Shown: piece after piece, positions 1 to 6,765 of the stretch
Numbering within the stretch: the first letter of the stretch is position 1
Layout: every line of letters begins with the position of its first letter
NCBI GenBank assembly: GCA_036841525.1
Contig: DAITVZ010000097.1
Coordinates: forward strand, 1-13,016
Direction of reading: 5' to 3'
DNA length: 13,016 nt
From: JAAYEA01 sp012689325
GTDB taxonomy: Bacteria > Chloroflexota > Anaerolineae > JAAYEA01
Notes under the pieces: model-generated
Told to the model about the DNA's origin: nothing
Seen by the model: the letters and a program-made list of their open reading frames with translations, nothing else
Databases searched by the model: none
Program-made: the position numbers and the translations under genes

Positions 1-15
1 CCCCCCTGTACAGGA

Positions 16-37
16 TAGCCGCTATTCTACCTCACTT
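16..37 (-). promoter_or_regulatory. Possible leftward promoter with TAGAAT -10 element
   Basis: On the minus strand this stretch reads GTGAGGTAGAATAGCGG, with a TAGAAT -10 hexamer at 24-29. It resembles the two rightward promoters at 8107-8135 and 10798-10826. No convincing -35 hexamer lies 17 bases upstream (GGCGAT at best). A start would fall near position 17, so any gene driven would lie left of the window and be divergent from greA. A 10-bp palindrome (CCTGTACAGG, 5-14) sits just past the predicted start and could be an operator. Inference from motif similarity only. Confidence 0.3.
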
Positions 38-73
38 TTAATGCAATCGCCCTGGGCTCAGATGCTGCGCGTC

Positions 74-102
74 TTGACAAAGCTGCCGAGGTGGTATATA
101 CT
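74..102 (+). promoter_or_regulatory. Sigma70-type promoter of greA
   Basis: A perfect TTGACA (74-79) is followed after 17 bases by TATACT (97-102). An overlapping reading, TATATA at 95-100 preceded by TGG, would give 15-base spacing with an extended -10. The start should fall near 108-110, giving a 5' leader of about 75 bases before the greA ATG. The leader contains an intrinsic terminator. Confidence 0.75.
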
Positions 103-126
103 TGGGGCCAGTGTTCGCGAGCTAGC

Positions 127-150
127 AAAGCGCCGGCGGGCGCTTTTTTT
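127..150 (+). terminator. Intrinsic terminator inside the greA leader
   Basis: AAAGCGCC (127-134) pairs with GGCGCTTT (139-146) around a GGCG loop, and the T-run continues to 150. It points rightward, because the A side has only three A residues. It lies downstream of the greA promoter and 33 bases upstream of the greA ATG. Transcripts from 108-110 could therefore end as RNAs of about 40 nt or read through into greA. It could instead end an upstream rightward gene, but no such gene is visible in 1-126. Confidence 0.7.
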
Positions 151-183
151 CTAGTTGGCACCATCACGCGAGAGGGAACGATC

Positions 184-651
184 ATGGCCGAAAACCCCAC
201 CTATCTCACCCCGGAAGGGCTACAAAAACTCAAAGAAGAGCTTGCGCACCTGACCAATGTGCGCCGTCCCGAGATCGCGCTGCAGATCCAACAGGCCAAG
301 GGCGAAGGAGATATCTCGGATAGCTCCGGCTACGAGGAAGCCAAGAACATGCAGGGCTTCATCGAGGGCCGGATCGCCGCGCTGGAACAGATGCTGCGCG
401 ACACCGTGATGATCGATACCACCGAGATCTCGGAGAAGGTGATCCTCGGCTCGCTGGTCAAGGTCCAAGAGGATGGCGAGCAGCCCGAGGAGTACTTGCT
501 CGTGGGTCCGGCGGAAGCCGACCCTGTGGGAGGGCGCATCTCTAACGAATCGCCGCTGGGGCGGGCTTTGATGGGCAAGCGCGCCGGGGATCGGGTGACG
601 ATCGACGCCCCTAGTGGCCAGATCCGCTTCCGCATCTTGGAGATCAACTAG
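184..651 (+). CDS. greA: Transcription elongation factor GreA
   Basis: 155 residues, the usual GreA length. GreA enters the secondary channel of RNA polymerase and stimulates cleavage of backtracked transcripts. The N-terminal coiled coil covers about residues 8-75. Its tip reads GDISDSSGYEEAK (42-54), so Asp43 and Asp46 occupy the places of E. coli Asp41 and Glu44. The C-terminal FKBP-like domain runs from about 80 to 155 with the family segment RISNESPLGRALMGK. The ATG at 184 is chosen because AGAGGGA (171-177) is correctly spaced; the open frame back to 91 crosses the promoter and terminator hairpin and is not expected to be translated. The Glu-to-Asp change at the tip is conservative. Family assignment is firm; expression control by the leader terminator is inferred. 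Confidence 0.97.
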   Translation: MAENPTYLTPEGLQKLKEELAHLTNVRRPEIALQIQQAKGEGDISDSSGYEEAKNMQGFIEGRIAALEQMLRDTVMIDTTEISEKVILGSLVKVQEDGEQPEEYLLVGPAEADPVGGRISNESPLGRALMGKRAGDRVTIDAPSGQIRFRILEIN

Positions 652-660
652 CCACTGCCC

Positions 661-2934
661 ATGCCGGATAGACCACAGGACGCACGCGAAGGCTTCACCA
701 AGCAGGGCGGCTCGCCGGAACAGCCGCCCCTCTTTGTGGCATTCGTCTGGCACATGCATCAGCCGTTCTACCAGGACACCACCAGCGGCGACTATTCGCT
801 GCCCTGGGTGCGGCTCCACGCCCTGAAGGACTATATGCACATGGCCGAGGCGCTGGCCGAGCACCCGGCAGTGCACGCCACCTTCAACCTGGTGCCCAGC
901 CTCGTCCAGCAACTGCAGGACTATGCCGACGGCCGGGCGGTGGACCGCTGCCTCGCCGTCAGCCTGAAGGAGAGTTGGACCCCGGAGGACCGGGAGTTCA
1001 TGTTCTCTTTCTTTTTCAACATCCACTGGGACCGCTTCATCCGCCGCTACCCCCGCTACGCCGAGCTCCTGGAGCTGCGCCAGCGGGCCGCGGGCCGGGC
1101 CGATCTCCTGAGCGACGGCGATTACCGCGATCTGGCGGTCTGGTTCAACCTGGCCTGGACTGACCCGGGGCTGTTGCAGCGGGACGAGGCGTTGCGCGCG
1201 CTGGCGGCCAAGGGGCGCGGTTTCTCCCTGGCCGATATGCGCGCGCTCGCCGCCCGGCAACAGGCCTTGATCGGGCGCATCCTGCCGCTCTACCGGCGGC
1301 TGGAGGAGGCCGGGCAGGTCGAGCTCAGCACCTCGCCCTATTACCACCCCATCCTGCCGCTGTTGGTGGATGCCTACGCCGCCCGCGAGTCCACGCCCAC
1401 CGCGCGCCTGCCCGAGGCGCCCTACGCGCATCCCGAGGACGCCGCCGAGCAGCTCCGCCGCGCCATGGACGCCCACGAGCGCGCCTTTGGGCGTCGCCCG
1501 CGCGGGCTGTGGCCCTCCGAGGGCTCGGTGAGCCAGGCGTTGGTGCCGCTGTTGGAGCAAGTGGAGGGGCTGCGCTGGCTGGCGACGGACGAGGGCATCC
1601 TGGCCCATTCGCTGCAGACGCCGATCCAGCGCGACCACGAGGGGCATGTGCTCAACCCGCAGGTGCTTTACCGGCCCTATCGCCTGCAGCAGCGCATCGG
1701 CGCCGACACGCCCTCGCACCTGCAGATCGTCTTTCGCGACGTGCTGCTCTCCGACCGCATCGGCTTTGTGTACAAAAGCCTGGGCAGCGCCGACGCCGCG
1801 GGCGACCTCATCTGGCGGCTGCACCGCATCCGCCAAAACCTGCCGCCCGGCAGCCCGCCGGCCCTGGTCTCCATCATCCTCGACGGCGAGAACTGCTGGG
1901 AGGAATACGAGGACAACGGCACCCCTTTCCTGCGCGAGCTATACCGCCGCTTGTCCAGCGATCCCGGCCTGCGGCCCGTGACCGTCTCCGAGTACCTGGA
2001 TCAGCATCCCGCGCAGCAGCCCATCCCGCGCCTCTTTGCCGGCTCGTGGATTCACCACAACCTGCGCACCTGGATCGGCGAGCGGGCGCAGAACCGCGCC
2101 TGGGATGATCTGGCGCGCGCCCGGCGCTGGCTGGTGGGCTGGCAGCGCGATAACCCCTCGGCGGACCCGGAGACCTTGCGCCACGCCTGGGAAGAGCTGT
2201 ACATCACCGAGGGGAGCGACTGGTTCTGGTGGTACTATTCCTGCAATAGCCCCCAGGGCGAAAACCTCTTTGACCGCGACTTTCGCCAGCACCTGCGCAA
2301 CATCTATCGCCTCACCGGCGCGGCCAGCCCGGCCTGGCTCGATGCGCCGATCCTGGTGGACGCCGTGGACGAGTGCCAGCGTCACGTCACCGCCATGATC
2401 TCTCCCGCCCTGGCCGCCACGCCCGCCCCCTCGGCGGCCTGGCGAGGCGCGGGGCTGCTCGAGCTCGCCGATTCGACGGGGGCGATGCAGCGCTCCCAAG
2501 AGGGCGGGATGCGCCGCCTCTACTATGGCTACGACGCGGCCAACCTCTACCTACGTCTGGAATCCGCGGCAGAGCTGGCGCGCCAGCAGGTGGCTATCTA
2601 TTTCACCCTTCCCCGCGCGGCCCAGGCCAACCACCGCCCCCGCCTCGCCGGCGCGGGCAGCCCGAACCTGGCGCTGCACCGCGAGATCGCGCTGCAAGGG
2701 AGCGGCTCGGCCGTCCTGAACGTCGCCGCCGGGCACGAGACCTGGCAGGCACAGGCGGCCCTCCCCGCCGCCGTGGAGGGCCGCGTGGCCGAGGTGCGCG
2801 TGCCCCTGGCCGAGCTGGGGCTGCGCCTGGGCGACACGGTCCAGTTGTTGGTGGTGGCCTCCCGGAACGGCGACGGCGCCCAGGTGCTGCCCGCCGCCGG
2901 CGCGCTGGAGCTGGCGCTGAAAGCGCTGGCCTGA
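661..2934 (+). CDS. Glycoside hydrolase family 57 enzyme (COG1449 alpha-amylase-like)
   Basis: 757 residues, cytoplasmic (no signal peptide). GH57 enzymes act on alpha-glucans by a retaining mechanism in an incomplete TIM barrel. The family signatures are present in order: HMHQP (31-35); GLWPSEGSVS (282-291), whose Glu287 is the expected nucleophile; and LDGENCWEEY (407-416), whose Asp408 is the expected acid/base. They are followed by GSWIHHN (461-467) and the aromatic GSDWFWWYY (518-526). A helical region follows the barrel. From about residue 595 a beta-rich C-terminal domain contains YYGYDAANLYLRLE (621-634), typical of the DOMON/carbohydrate-binding-like end of COG1449 proteins. Likely substrate is glycogen or maltodextrin, but amylase, branching and transferase activities cannot be told apart here. 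The gene starts 9 bases after greA with no clear ribosome-binding site, which suggests co-transcription and translational coupling. Confidence 0.9.
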   Translation: MPDRPQDAREGFTKQGGSPEQPPLFVAFVWHMHQPFYQDTTSGDYSLPWVRLHALKDYMHMAEALAEHPAVHATFNLVPSLVQQLQDYADGRAVDRCLAVSLKESWTPEDREFMFSFFFNIHWDRFIRRYPRYAELLELRQRAAGRADLLSDGDYRDLAVWFNLAWTDPGLLQRDEALRALAAKGRGFSLADMRALAARQQALIGRILPLYRRLEEAGQVELSTSPYYHPILPLLVDAYAARESTPTARLPEAPYAHPEDAAEQLRRAMDAHERAFGRRPRGLWPSEGSVSQALVPLLEQVEGLRWLATDEGILAHSLQTPIQRDHEGHVLNPQVLYRPYRLQQRIGADTPSHLQIVFRDVLLSDRIGFVYKSLGSADAAGDLIWRLHRIRQNLPPGSPPALVSIILDGENCWEEYEDNGTPFLRELYRRLSSDPGLRPVTVSEYLDQHPAQQPIPRLFAGSWIHHNLRTWIGERAQNRAWDDLARARRWLVGWQRDNPSADPETLRHAWEELYITEGSDWFWWYYSCNSPQGENLFDRDFRQHLRNIYRLTGAASPAWLDAPILVDAVDECQRHVTAMISPALAATPAPSAAWRGAGLLELADSTGAMQRSQEGGMRRLYYGYDAANLYLRLESAAELARQQVAIYFTLPRAAQANHRPRLAGAGSPNLALHREIALQGSGSAVLNVAAGHETWQAQAALPAAVEGRVAEVRVPLAELGLRLGDTVQLLVVASRNGDGAQVLPAAGALELALKALA

Positions 2935-2949
2935 CGCGGCCCGTTCTAT

Positions 2950-2978
2950 TTGACTTCTACCCCTGACGATGCTAAAAT
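2950..2978 (+). promoter_or_regulatory. Promoter of the Rrf2-cys-isc-mnmA operon
   Basis: TTGACT (2950-2955) and TAAAAT (2973-2978) are separated by exactly 17 bases in an AT-rich island between two GC-rich genes. The predicted start near 2985 leaves a leader of about 28 bases before the regulator ATG at 3013. The -10 end and the start site fall inside the inverted repeat 2978-3003. Confidence 0.75.
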
Positions 2979-3003
2979 AATCCCGACTTTTTTCTAGGGA
3001 TTA
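2978..3003. promoter_or_regulatory. Candidate Rrf2 operator (26-bp inverted repeat)
   Basis: TAATCCC (2978-2984) and GGGATTA (2997-3003) form a perfect 7-base inverted repeat around a 12-base, T-rich spacer. It overlaps the -10 edge and predicted start and lies 9 bases before the regulator ATG. The 26-bp span equals that of known IscR-type sites, and the left arm (CCCGACT) fits the left half of the E. coli IscR type 1 consensus, while the right arm does not. Binding here would block RNA polymerase, so autorepression is the simplest model. Which regulator binds is inference. Confidence 0.55.
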
Positions 3004-3012
3004 GAAGCATCG

Positions 3013-3480
3013 ATGAGACTCTCCACGAAGGAACAGTACGGCTTGCGCATGATGGTCGAGCTGGCCCGGTACCACGGCCAGGGCCCCGTCGCGCTGTCGC
3101 AAGTCGCGCAGACCCAGCAGCTTCCCCTGCCCTACCTGGAGCAGATCGTGATCCCCCTGCGCCACGCTGGCCTTTTGAGCAGCGCGCGCGGCGCGCACGG
3201 CGGCTATGCCTTGGCGCGTACCCCCGACCAAATCAGCGTGGGCGATGTCGTCCGCGCGCTGGAAGGCGCGATCCTTCCCATCCCCTGCATCGAGGAGGAA
3301 TCTGGCGCTCGCTGCGAGCGCAAAGGCATCTGTGCGGTCAGCAACGTGTGGGAGGTGATCCACGCTCGCCTGGTGGACACCCTGGACGCGATGACCCTCT
3401 CCGGTTTGTTGGCCGCAGCGGCCCAACCCGCCGCGGGCCAAGAGCCGGCCACTTGCCGCTCGCACCGATCCGCAGACTGA
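3013..3480 (+). CDS. Rrf2-family transcriptional regulator with three-cysteine Fe-S motif
   Basis: 155 residues. The winged-helix DNA-binding domain (about 1-85) has the family features MRLSTKEQYGLRMMVELA and ARGAHGGYALAR (58-69, the wing). After the dimerisation helix come Cys92, Cys101 and Cys107 (C-X8-C-X5-C), matching the position of the Fe-S ligands of IscR (Cys92, 98, 104 in E. coli). A [2Fe-2S] cluster is therefore plausible; CymR-type Rrf2 proteins normally lack all three. The last 20 or so residues are Ala/Pro-rich and look disordered. It is the first gene of a cysteine and Fe-S operon, and a palindrome overlaps its promoter. It probably represses the operon when the Fe-S or cysteine supply is adequate. 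It could act as IscR, CymR or both; the cysteines favour IscR-like sensing. Confidence 0.9.
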   Translation: MRLSTKEQYGLRMMVELARYHGQGPVALSQVAQTQQLPLPYLEQIVIPLRHAGLLSSARGAHGGYALARTPDQISVGDVVRALEGAILPIPCIEEESGARCERKGICAVSNVWEVIHARLVDTLDAMTLSGLLAAAAQPAAGQEPATCRSHRSAD

Positions 3481-3500
3481 CTCGAGAAAGGGAGACCCCC

Positions 3501-4316
3501 ATGAGCACCGCCGTCAAGACGCCCAGAATGGGCTTGCTCGCATTGCTGAAGGAAGACATTCGGAACATTTTCGCCAAGGATCCCGCTGCCCGCAGCACCT
3601 TCGAGGTCCTCACCTGCTATCCTGGGCTGCACGCCCTGTGGATGCACCGCCTGGCCCATGCCCTGTGGAAGCGCAGCTTCCATTGGCTGGCACGCTTTAC
3701 CTCGCACGTCAATCGGTGGATGACCGGGATCGAGATCCACCCCGGCGCGACCATCGGGCGGCGCTTTTTCATCGACCACGGCATGGGCGTCGTGATCGGC
3801 GAGACCGCCGAGATCGGCGAGGACGTGCTGATCTACAAGGGCGTCGTGCTGGGCGGCACGACACTGCAGAAGGGCAAGCGCCACCCTACCCTGGAAGATG
3901 GCGTGGTCATCGGCAGCAACGCCTGCGTCTTGGGCAACATCCGCATCGGCGCGGGGGCCAAGGTCGGCTCCGGCGCGGTGGTGATCAAGCCCGTATCCTC
4001 TGGCGATACGGTGGTGGGCGTGCCGGGGCGCGTCGTGCACGGCCCAAGCGTGCCCAAGCCGCTGCCCGGCGACCTGCGCCACGCGGACCTGCCCGACCCG
4101 GTGGCCGACGCCATTCGCATCCTGCTGAACAACATCGAGGAACTGGAAAAGCGCACCTATCGCATCGAGGATACCTGTAATCGGCTAGAGGTATGGAGAC
4201 AGGAGGAGTTGGATGCTCTCAAAGCCAGCCGCGAACATATTAGGACTGATTGGCTCGACGCCAATCGTGCGCCTGAACCGGCTCCCGCCGGCAACGGCGG
4301 CGACCATCTGGGCTAA
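3501..4316 (+). CDS. cysE: Serine O-acetyltransferase
   Basis: 271 residues. Transfers acetyl from acetyl-CoA to serine, giving O-acetylserine for CysK. The N-terminal helical part (1-75) includes the family segment HALWMHRLAHALW. It leads into a left-handed beta helix of hexapeptide repeats (about 76-185) with EIHPGA (His80), FFIDHGMGVVIGET (Asp92, His93), and KRHPTLEDGVVIG (His128), the active-site elements of the short Bacillus/plant type. A helical, probably coiled-coil tail (about 199-240) follows. The ATG at 3501 has GAAAGGGAGA just upstream; the frame extends back to 3348 inside the regulator gene but without support. The last 34 residues are encoded in DNA that also encodes the start of cysK in another frame. 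The chain ends in HLG, not the terminal Ile that docks E. coli CysE into CysK. Confidence 0.93.
   Translation: MSTAVKTPRMGLLALLKEDIRNIFAKDPAARSTFEVLTCYPGLHALWMHRLAHALWKRSFHWLARFTSHVNRWMTGIEIHPGATIGRRFFIDHGMGVVIGETAEIGEDVLIYKGVVLGGTTLQKGKRHPTLEDGVVIGSNACVLGNIRIGAGAKVGSGAVVIKPVSSGDTVVGVPGRVVHGPSVPKPLPGDLRHADLPDPVADAIRILLNNIEELEKRTYRIEDTCNRLEVWRQEELDALKASREHIRTDWLDANRAPEPAPAGNGGDHLG
4201..4208 (+). promoter_or_regulatory. Ribosome-binding site of cysK inside cysE
   Basis: AGGAGGAG lies four bases before the cysK ATG at 4213 and is embedded in the cysE reading frame. It supports the 4213 start and therefore the reality of the cysE/cysK overlap. Confidence 0.75.
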
Positions 4317-5139
4317 GCTGGAGGGGCATAACCCCGGCGGCAGCGTCAAGGACCGCCCCGCCTTGGCCATGATCGAGGCGGCGGAGCGCGACGGGCGGCT
4401 CAAGCCCGGCGGCGTGATCGTCGAGCCAACCAGCGGCAACACGGGCGTGGGCCTGGCGCTGGTGGCCGCCGTCAAGGGCTATCGCACCATCCTGATCATG
4501 CCGGACACAGCCAGCCTGGAACGGCGCAAGGTCATGGCCGCCTTTGGCGCCGAGCTGATCCTGACGCCCGCGGCGGAGGGCGGCATCCGCGCCTCCATCG
4601 CCAAGGCCGAGCAATTGCTCGCCGAGCATCCTGACTGGTTCATGCCCAACCAGTTCGCCAACCCGGCCAACGCCGAGGCGCACCGCCGCACCACAGGGCC
4701 CGAGATCCTTGCTCAGGTGCCCGGGCCTATCGACGCCTTTGTGGCCGGGGTGGGGACCGGCGGCACCATCACCGGCGTGGGCGAGGCGCTCAAAGCGCAG
4801 TACCCTGCGCTCAAGGTGATCGCCGTAGAGCCGGCTGCCTCGCCGGTGCTTTCGGGGGGCCAGCCGGGCCGAAGCAAGATCCAGGGCATCGGCGCCGGGT
4901 TCGTCCCCGCCGTGCTCAATCGCGCCATCATCGACGAGGTCGTCACCGTCACCGATGATGACGCCGTCACCATGGCTAAGCGGCTCCCCCGCGAAGAGGG
5001 CATCTTTGCCGGCATCTCGTCCGGCGCCGCGGTCTGGGCCGCGCTGGAGGTCGCCAAGCGCTTGGGCGCGGGCAAGACCGTGGTCACCCTGCTGCCCAGC
5101 TATGGCGAGCGCTACCTGAGCACGGGCATTTTCGACTAA
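4213..5139 (+). CDS. cysK: O-acetylserine sulfhydrylase (cysteine synthase)
   Basis: 308 residues, the normal CysK length. A PLP enzyme that replaces the acetate of O-acetylserine with sulfide to form cysteine. Seen in order: ILGLIGSTPIVRL (9-21, N-terminal signature); NPGGSVKDR (40-48) with Lys46 as the Schiff-base lysine; EPTSGNTG (71-78, substrate-binding loop); GTGGTITG (181-188, PLP phosphate loop); and GISSGA (267-272), whose Ser contacts the pyridine nitrogen. The start is fixed by the family N-terminus and a strong AGGAGGAG. Its first 104 bases overlap the end of cysE in a different frame. It is followed by iscS after 14 bases, so cysteine made here is the immediate substrate of the next gene product. 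It could use alternative donors, as CysM does, which sequence alone does not exclude. Confidence 0.95.
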   Translation: MLSKPAANILGLIGSTPIVRLNRLPPATAATIWAKLEGHNPGGSVKDRPALAMIEAAERDGRLKPGGVIVEPTSGNTGVGLALVAAVKGYRTILIMPDTASLERRKVMAAFGAELILTPAAEGGIRASIAKAEQLLAEHPDWFMPNQFANPANAEAHRRTTGPEILAQVPGPIDAFVAGVGTGGTITGVGEALKAQYPALKVIAVEPAASPVLSGGQPGRSKIQGIGAGFVPAVLNRAIIDEVVTVTDDDAVTMAKRLPREEGIFAGISSGAAVWAALEVAKRLGAGKTVVTLLPSYGERYLSTGIFD

Positions 5140-5143
5140 CGAC

Positions 5144-5149
5144 GGAGGA
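5144..5149 (+). promoter_or_regulatory. Ribosome-binding site that favours a TTG start for iscS
   Basis: GGAGGA ends four bases before TTG at 5154 but 25 bases before the first in-frame ATG (5175). Spacing therefore favours the TTG codon. Confidence 0.65.
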
Positions 5150-5153
5150 CACC

Positions 5154-6347
5154 TTGAGCGACAAGGGACAGCGCATGATCTATCTCGATCACGCCGCCAC
5201 CACCGCAGTGGACCCACGGGTGGTGGAGGCCATGCTCCCCTATTGGACCACCCAATACGGCAACGCCTCCAGCATCTATCGCCTGGGGCGGCAATCGCGC
5301 CAGGCGATGGAACAAGCGCGGCGGGACGTGGCCGACATCCTGGGCGCCCAGCCCGAAGAGATCGTCTTTACCGGCTGCGGCTCGGAAAGCGATAACCTGG
5401 CGCTCCGCGGGACGGCCTGGGCCAGCCGCCAGAAGGGCAACCATATCATCACGACGCCCATCGAGCACCATGCCATCAGCCACACCTTGCTGCAATTGGC
5501 TGACCACTTTGGCTACGAGATCACCTGCGTGCCGGTGGACCAATACGGCGTGGTGAACCCGGACGATGTGGGGCGCGCCATCACGGACAAGACCGTGCTG
5601 GTCACCATCATGTACGCCAACAACGAGGTGGGCACCATCCAGCCCATCGCCGAGATCGCCAAGATCGCCCGCGCCAAGGGCGTCCCCTTCCATACCGACG
5701 CCGTGCAGGCCGGGGGCAGCCTGGACCTCAACGTGGAGCGGCTGGGCGTGGACCTGCTCTCCCTCTCGGCGCACAAGTTCTATGGCCCCAAGGGCATCGG
5801 CCTCCTGTACGTGCGCCGGGGCACGCCGCTGCTCCCCACCAACACCGGCGGCGGCCAGGAGATGGGCCTCCGCGCGGGCACGGAGAACGTGGCCTATATG
5901 GTGGGCCTGGCCACGGCGCTCAAGCTGGCCTATGCGCACCTGGAAGAGAACAACCGGCGCATCGCCCTGCTGCGCGACCAACTGATCCGCGGCGTCCTAT
6001 CGAGCGTGCAGTATGCCCATCTCACCGGGCATTCGACGCAGCGGCTGCCCAACAACGCCAGCTTTGTCTTTGACTATATCGAGGGGGAATCCATTCTGTT
6101 GGGATTGGACGCCCAGGGCGTGGCCGCCTCCAGCGGCTCCGCCTGCAGCACCGGCGAGGCCGAGCCGTCGCATGTGCTCACGGCCATGGGCATCCCGCCG
6201 CGCCGGGCCTATGGCAGCTTGCGGCTCTCACTGGGCAACGAGAACACGGCGCAGGACGTCCAGGACGTCGTCGCCATGCTGCCGGGGATCGTCCACAAGC
6301 TGCAACAGATGTCGCCGCTGTGTCCGGGCGCGACCGCGCTGGCTTAA
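5154..6347 (+). CDS. iscS: Cysteine desulfurase, NifS/IscS type
   Basis: 397 residues from a TTG start. A PLP enzyme that converts cysteine to alanine and carries the sulfur as a persulfide for Fe-S clusters and tRNA thiolation. The N-terminus has the group I signature MIYLDHAATT followed by YGNASSIYRLG. The PLP lysine is Lys208 in SLSAHKFYGPKGIG. The persulfide-forming residue is Cys331 in ASSGSACSTGEAEPSHVL, on the long mobile loop typical of IscS/NifS rather than SufS. The C-terminal RRAYGSLRLSLG is also characteristic. If the ATG at 5175 were used the protein would lose only seven residues (SDKGQR plus the start). It lies between the cysteine maker cysK and the scaffold iscU, so it probably serves both IscU and MnmA. 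Confidence 0.96.
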   Translation: MSDKGQRMIYLDHAATTAVDPRVVEAMLPYWTTQYGNASSIYRLGRQSRQAMEQARRDVADILGAQPEEIVFTGCGSESDNLALRGTAWASRQKGNHIITTPIEHHAISHTLLQLADHFGYEITCVPVDQYGVVNPDDVGRAITDKTVLVTIMYANNEVGTIQPIAEIAKIARAKGVPFHTDAVQAGGSLDLNVERLGVDLLSLSAHKFYGPKGIGLLYVRRGTPLLPTNTGGGQEMGLRAGTENVAYMVGLATALKLAYAHLEENNRRIALLRDQLIRGVLSSVQYAHLTGHSTQRLPNNASFVFDYIEGESILLGLDAQGVAASSGSACSTGEAEPSHVLTAMGIPPRRAYGSLRLSLGNENTAQDVQDVVAMLPGIVHKLQQMSPLCPGATALA

Positions 6348-6368
6348 CACCACGAGCAAGGAAGGGAA

Positions 6369-6761
6369 ATGGCTGTTTATAGCGATATCGTCATCGAGCA
6401 CTTTCAGAACCCGCGCAACGTCGGCGTGATCCCCGACGCCGACGCCTCGGCTCGGATGGAAAGCCCGGTCTGCGGCGACCTGATGGAGGTCTATCTCAAG
6501 ATCGCCGACGGGCGCATCCAGGACGCCAAGTTCCGCACCTTTGGCTGCGGGGCGGCCATCGCCAGCAGCTCCATGGCCACCGAGATGATCAAGGGCATGG
6601 CCCTGGCCGAGGCCCTGGCCCTCACGGACGAAAGGGTGGCCGATGCCCTGGGCGGGCTGCCGGAGCAAAAGATGCATTGCTCCAATCTGGCCGCCAGCGC
6701 CATCCACAAGGCGCTGCAAGGCTACCTGGAGGCGCATCCCGAGGGCCAGCCCGGAAAGTAG
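6369..6761 (+). CDS. iscU: Fe-S cluster assembly scaffold IscU/NifU N-domain
   Basis: 130 residues, a single-domain IscU. Assembles [2Fe-2S]/[4Fe-4S] clusters from IscS-derived sulfur and passes them on. The N-terminus YSDIVIEHFQNPRNVG is the family signature. Conserved ligands are Cys35 and Asp37 (SPVCGD), Cys60 (FGCGAAIASSS) and His103-Cys104 (KMHC). The HscA-binding LPPVK segment of proteobacterial IscU is replaced by LPEQK (97-101), and no hscA or hscB lies in the window. There is no C-terminal Nfu domain, so this is not full-length NifU. A strong AAGGAAGGGAA (6358-6368) precedes the ATG. It follows iscS by 21 bases and precedes mnmA by 4. Confidence 0.95.
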   Translation: MAVYSDIVIEHFQNPRNVGVIPDADASARMESPVCGDLMEVYLKIADGRIQDAKFRTFGCGAAIASSSMATEMIKGMALAEALALTDERVADALGGLPEQKMHCSNLAASAIHKALQGYLEAHPEGQPGK

Positions 6762-6765
6762 CGCC

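Noticed and set aside
91..183. Upstream extension of the greA frame
   Set aside because: It would run across the -10 element and terminator hairpin and adds 31 residues foreign to GreA.
220..1836. 538-residue open frame on the minus strand opposite greA and GH57
   Set aside because: It spans two well-supported genes, its product is repetitive and rich in Arg, Gly, Leu and Val with no domain, and GC-rich third positions explain the openness.
2986..2994. T-run after the GH57 gene as a terminator
   Set aside because: No GC-rich stem precedes it; it is the spacer of the inverted repeat in the next promoter.
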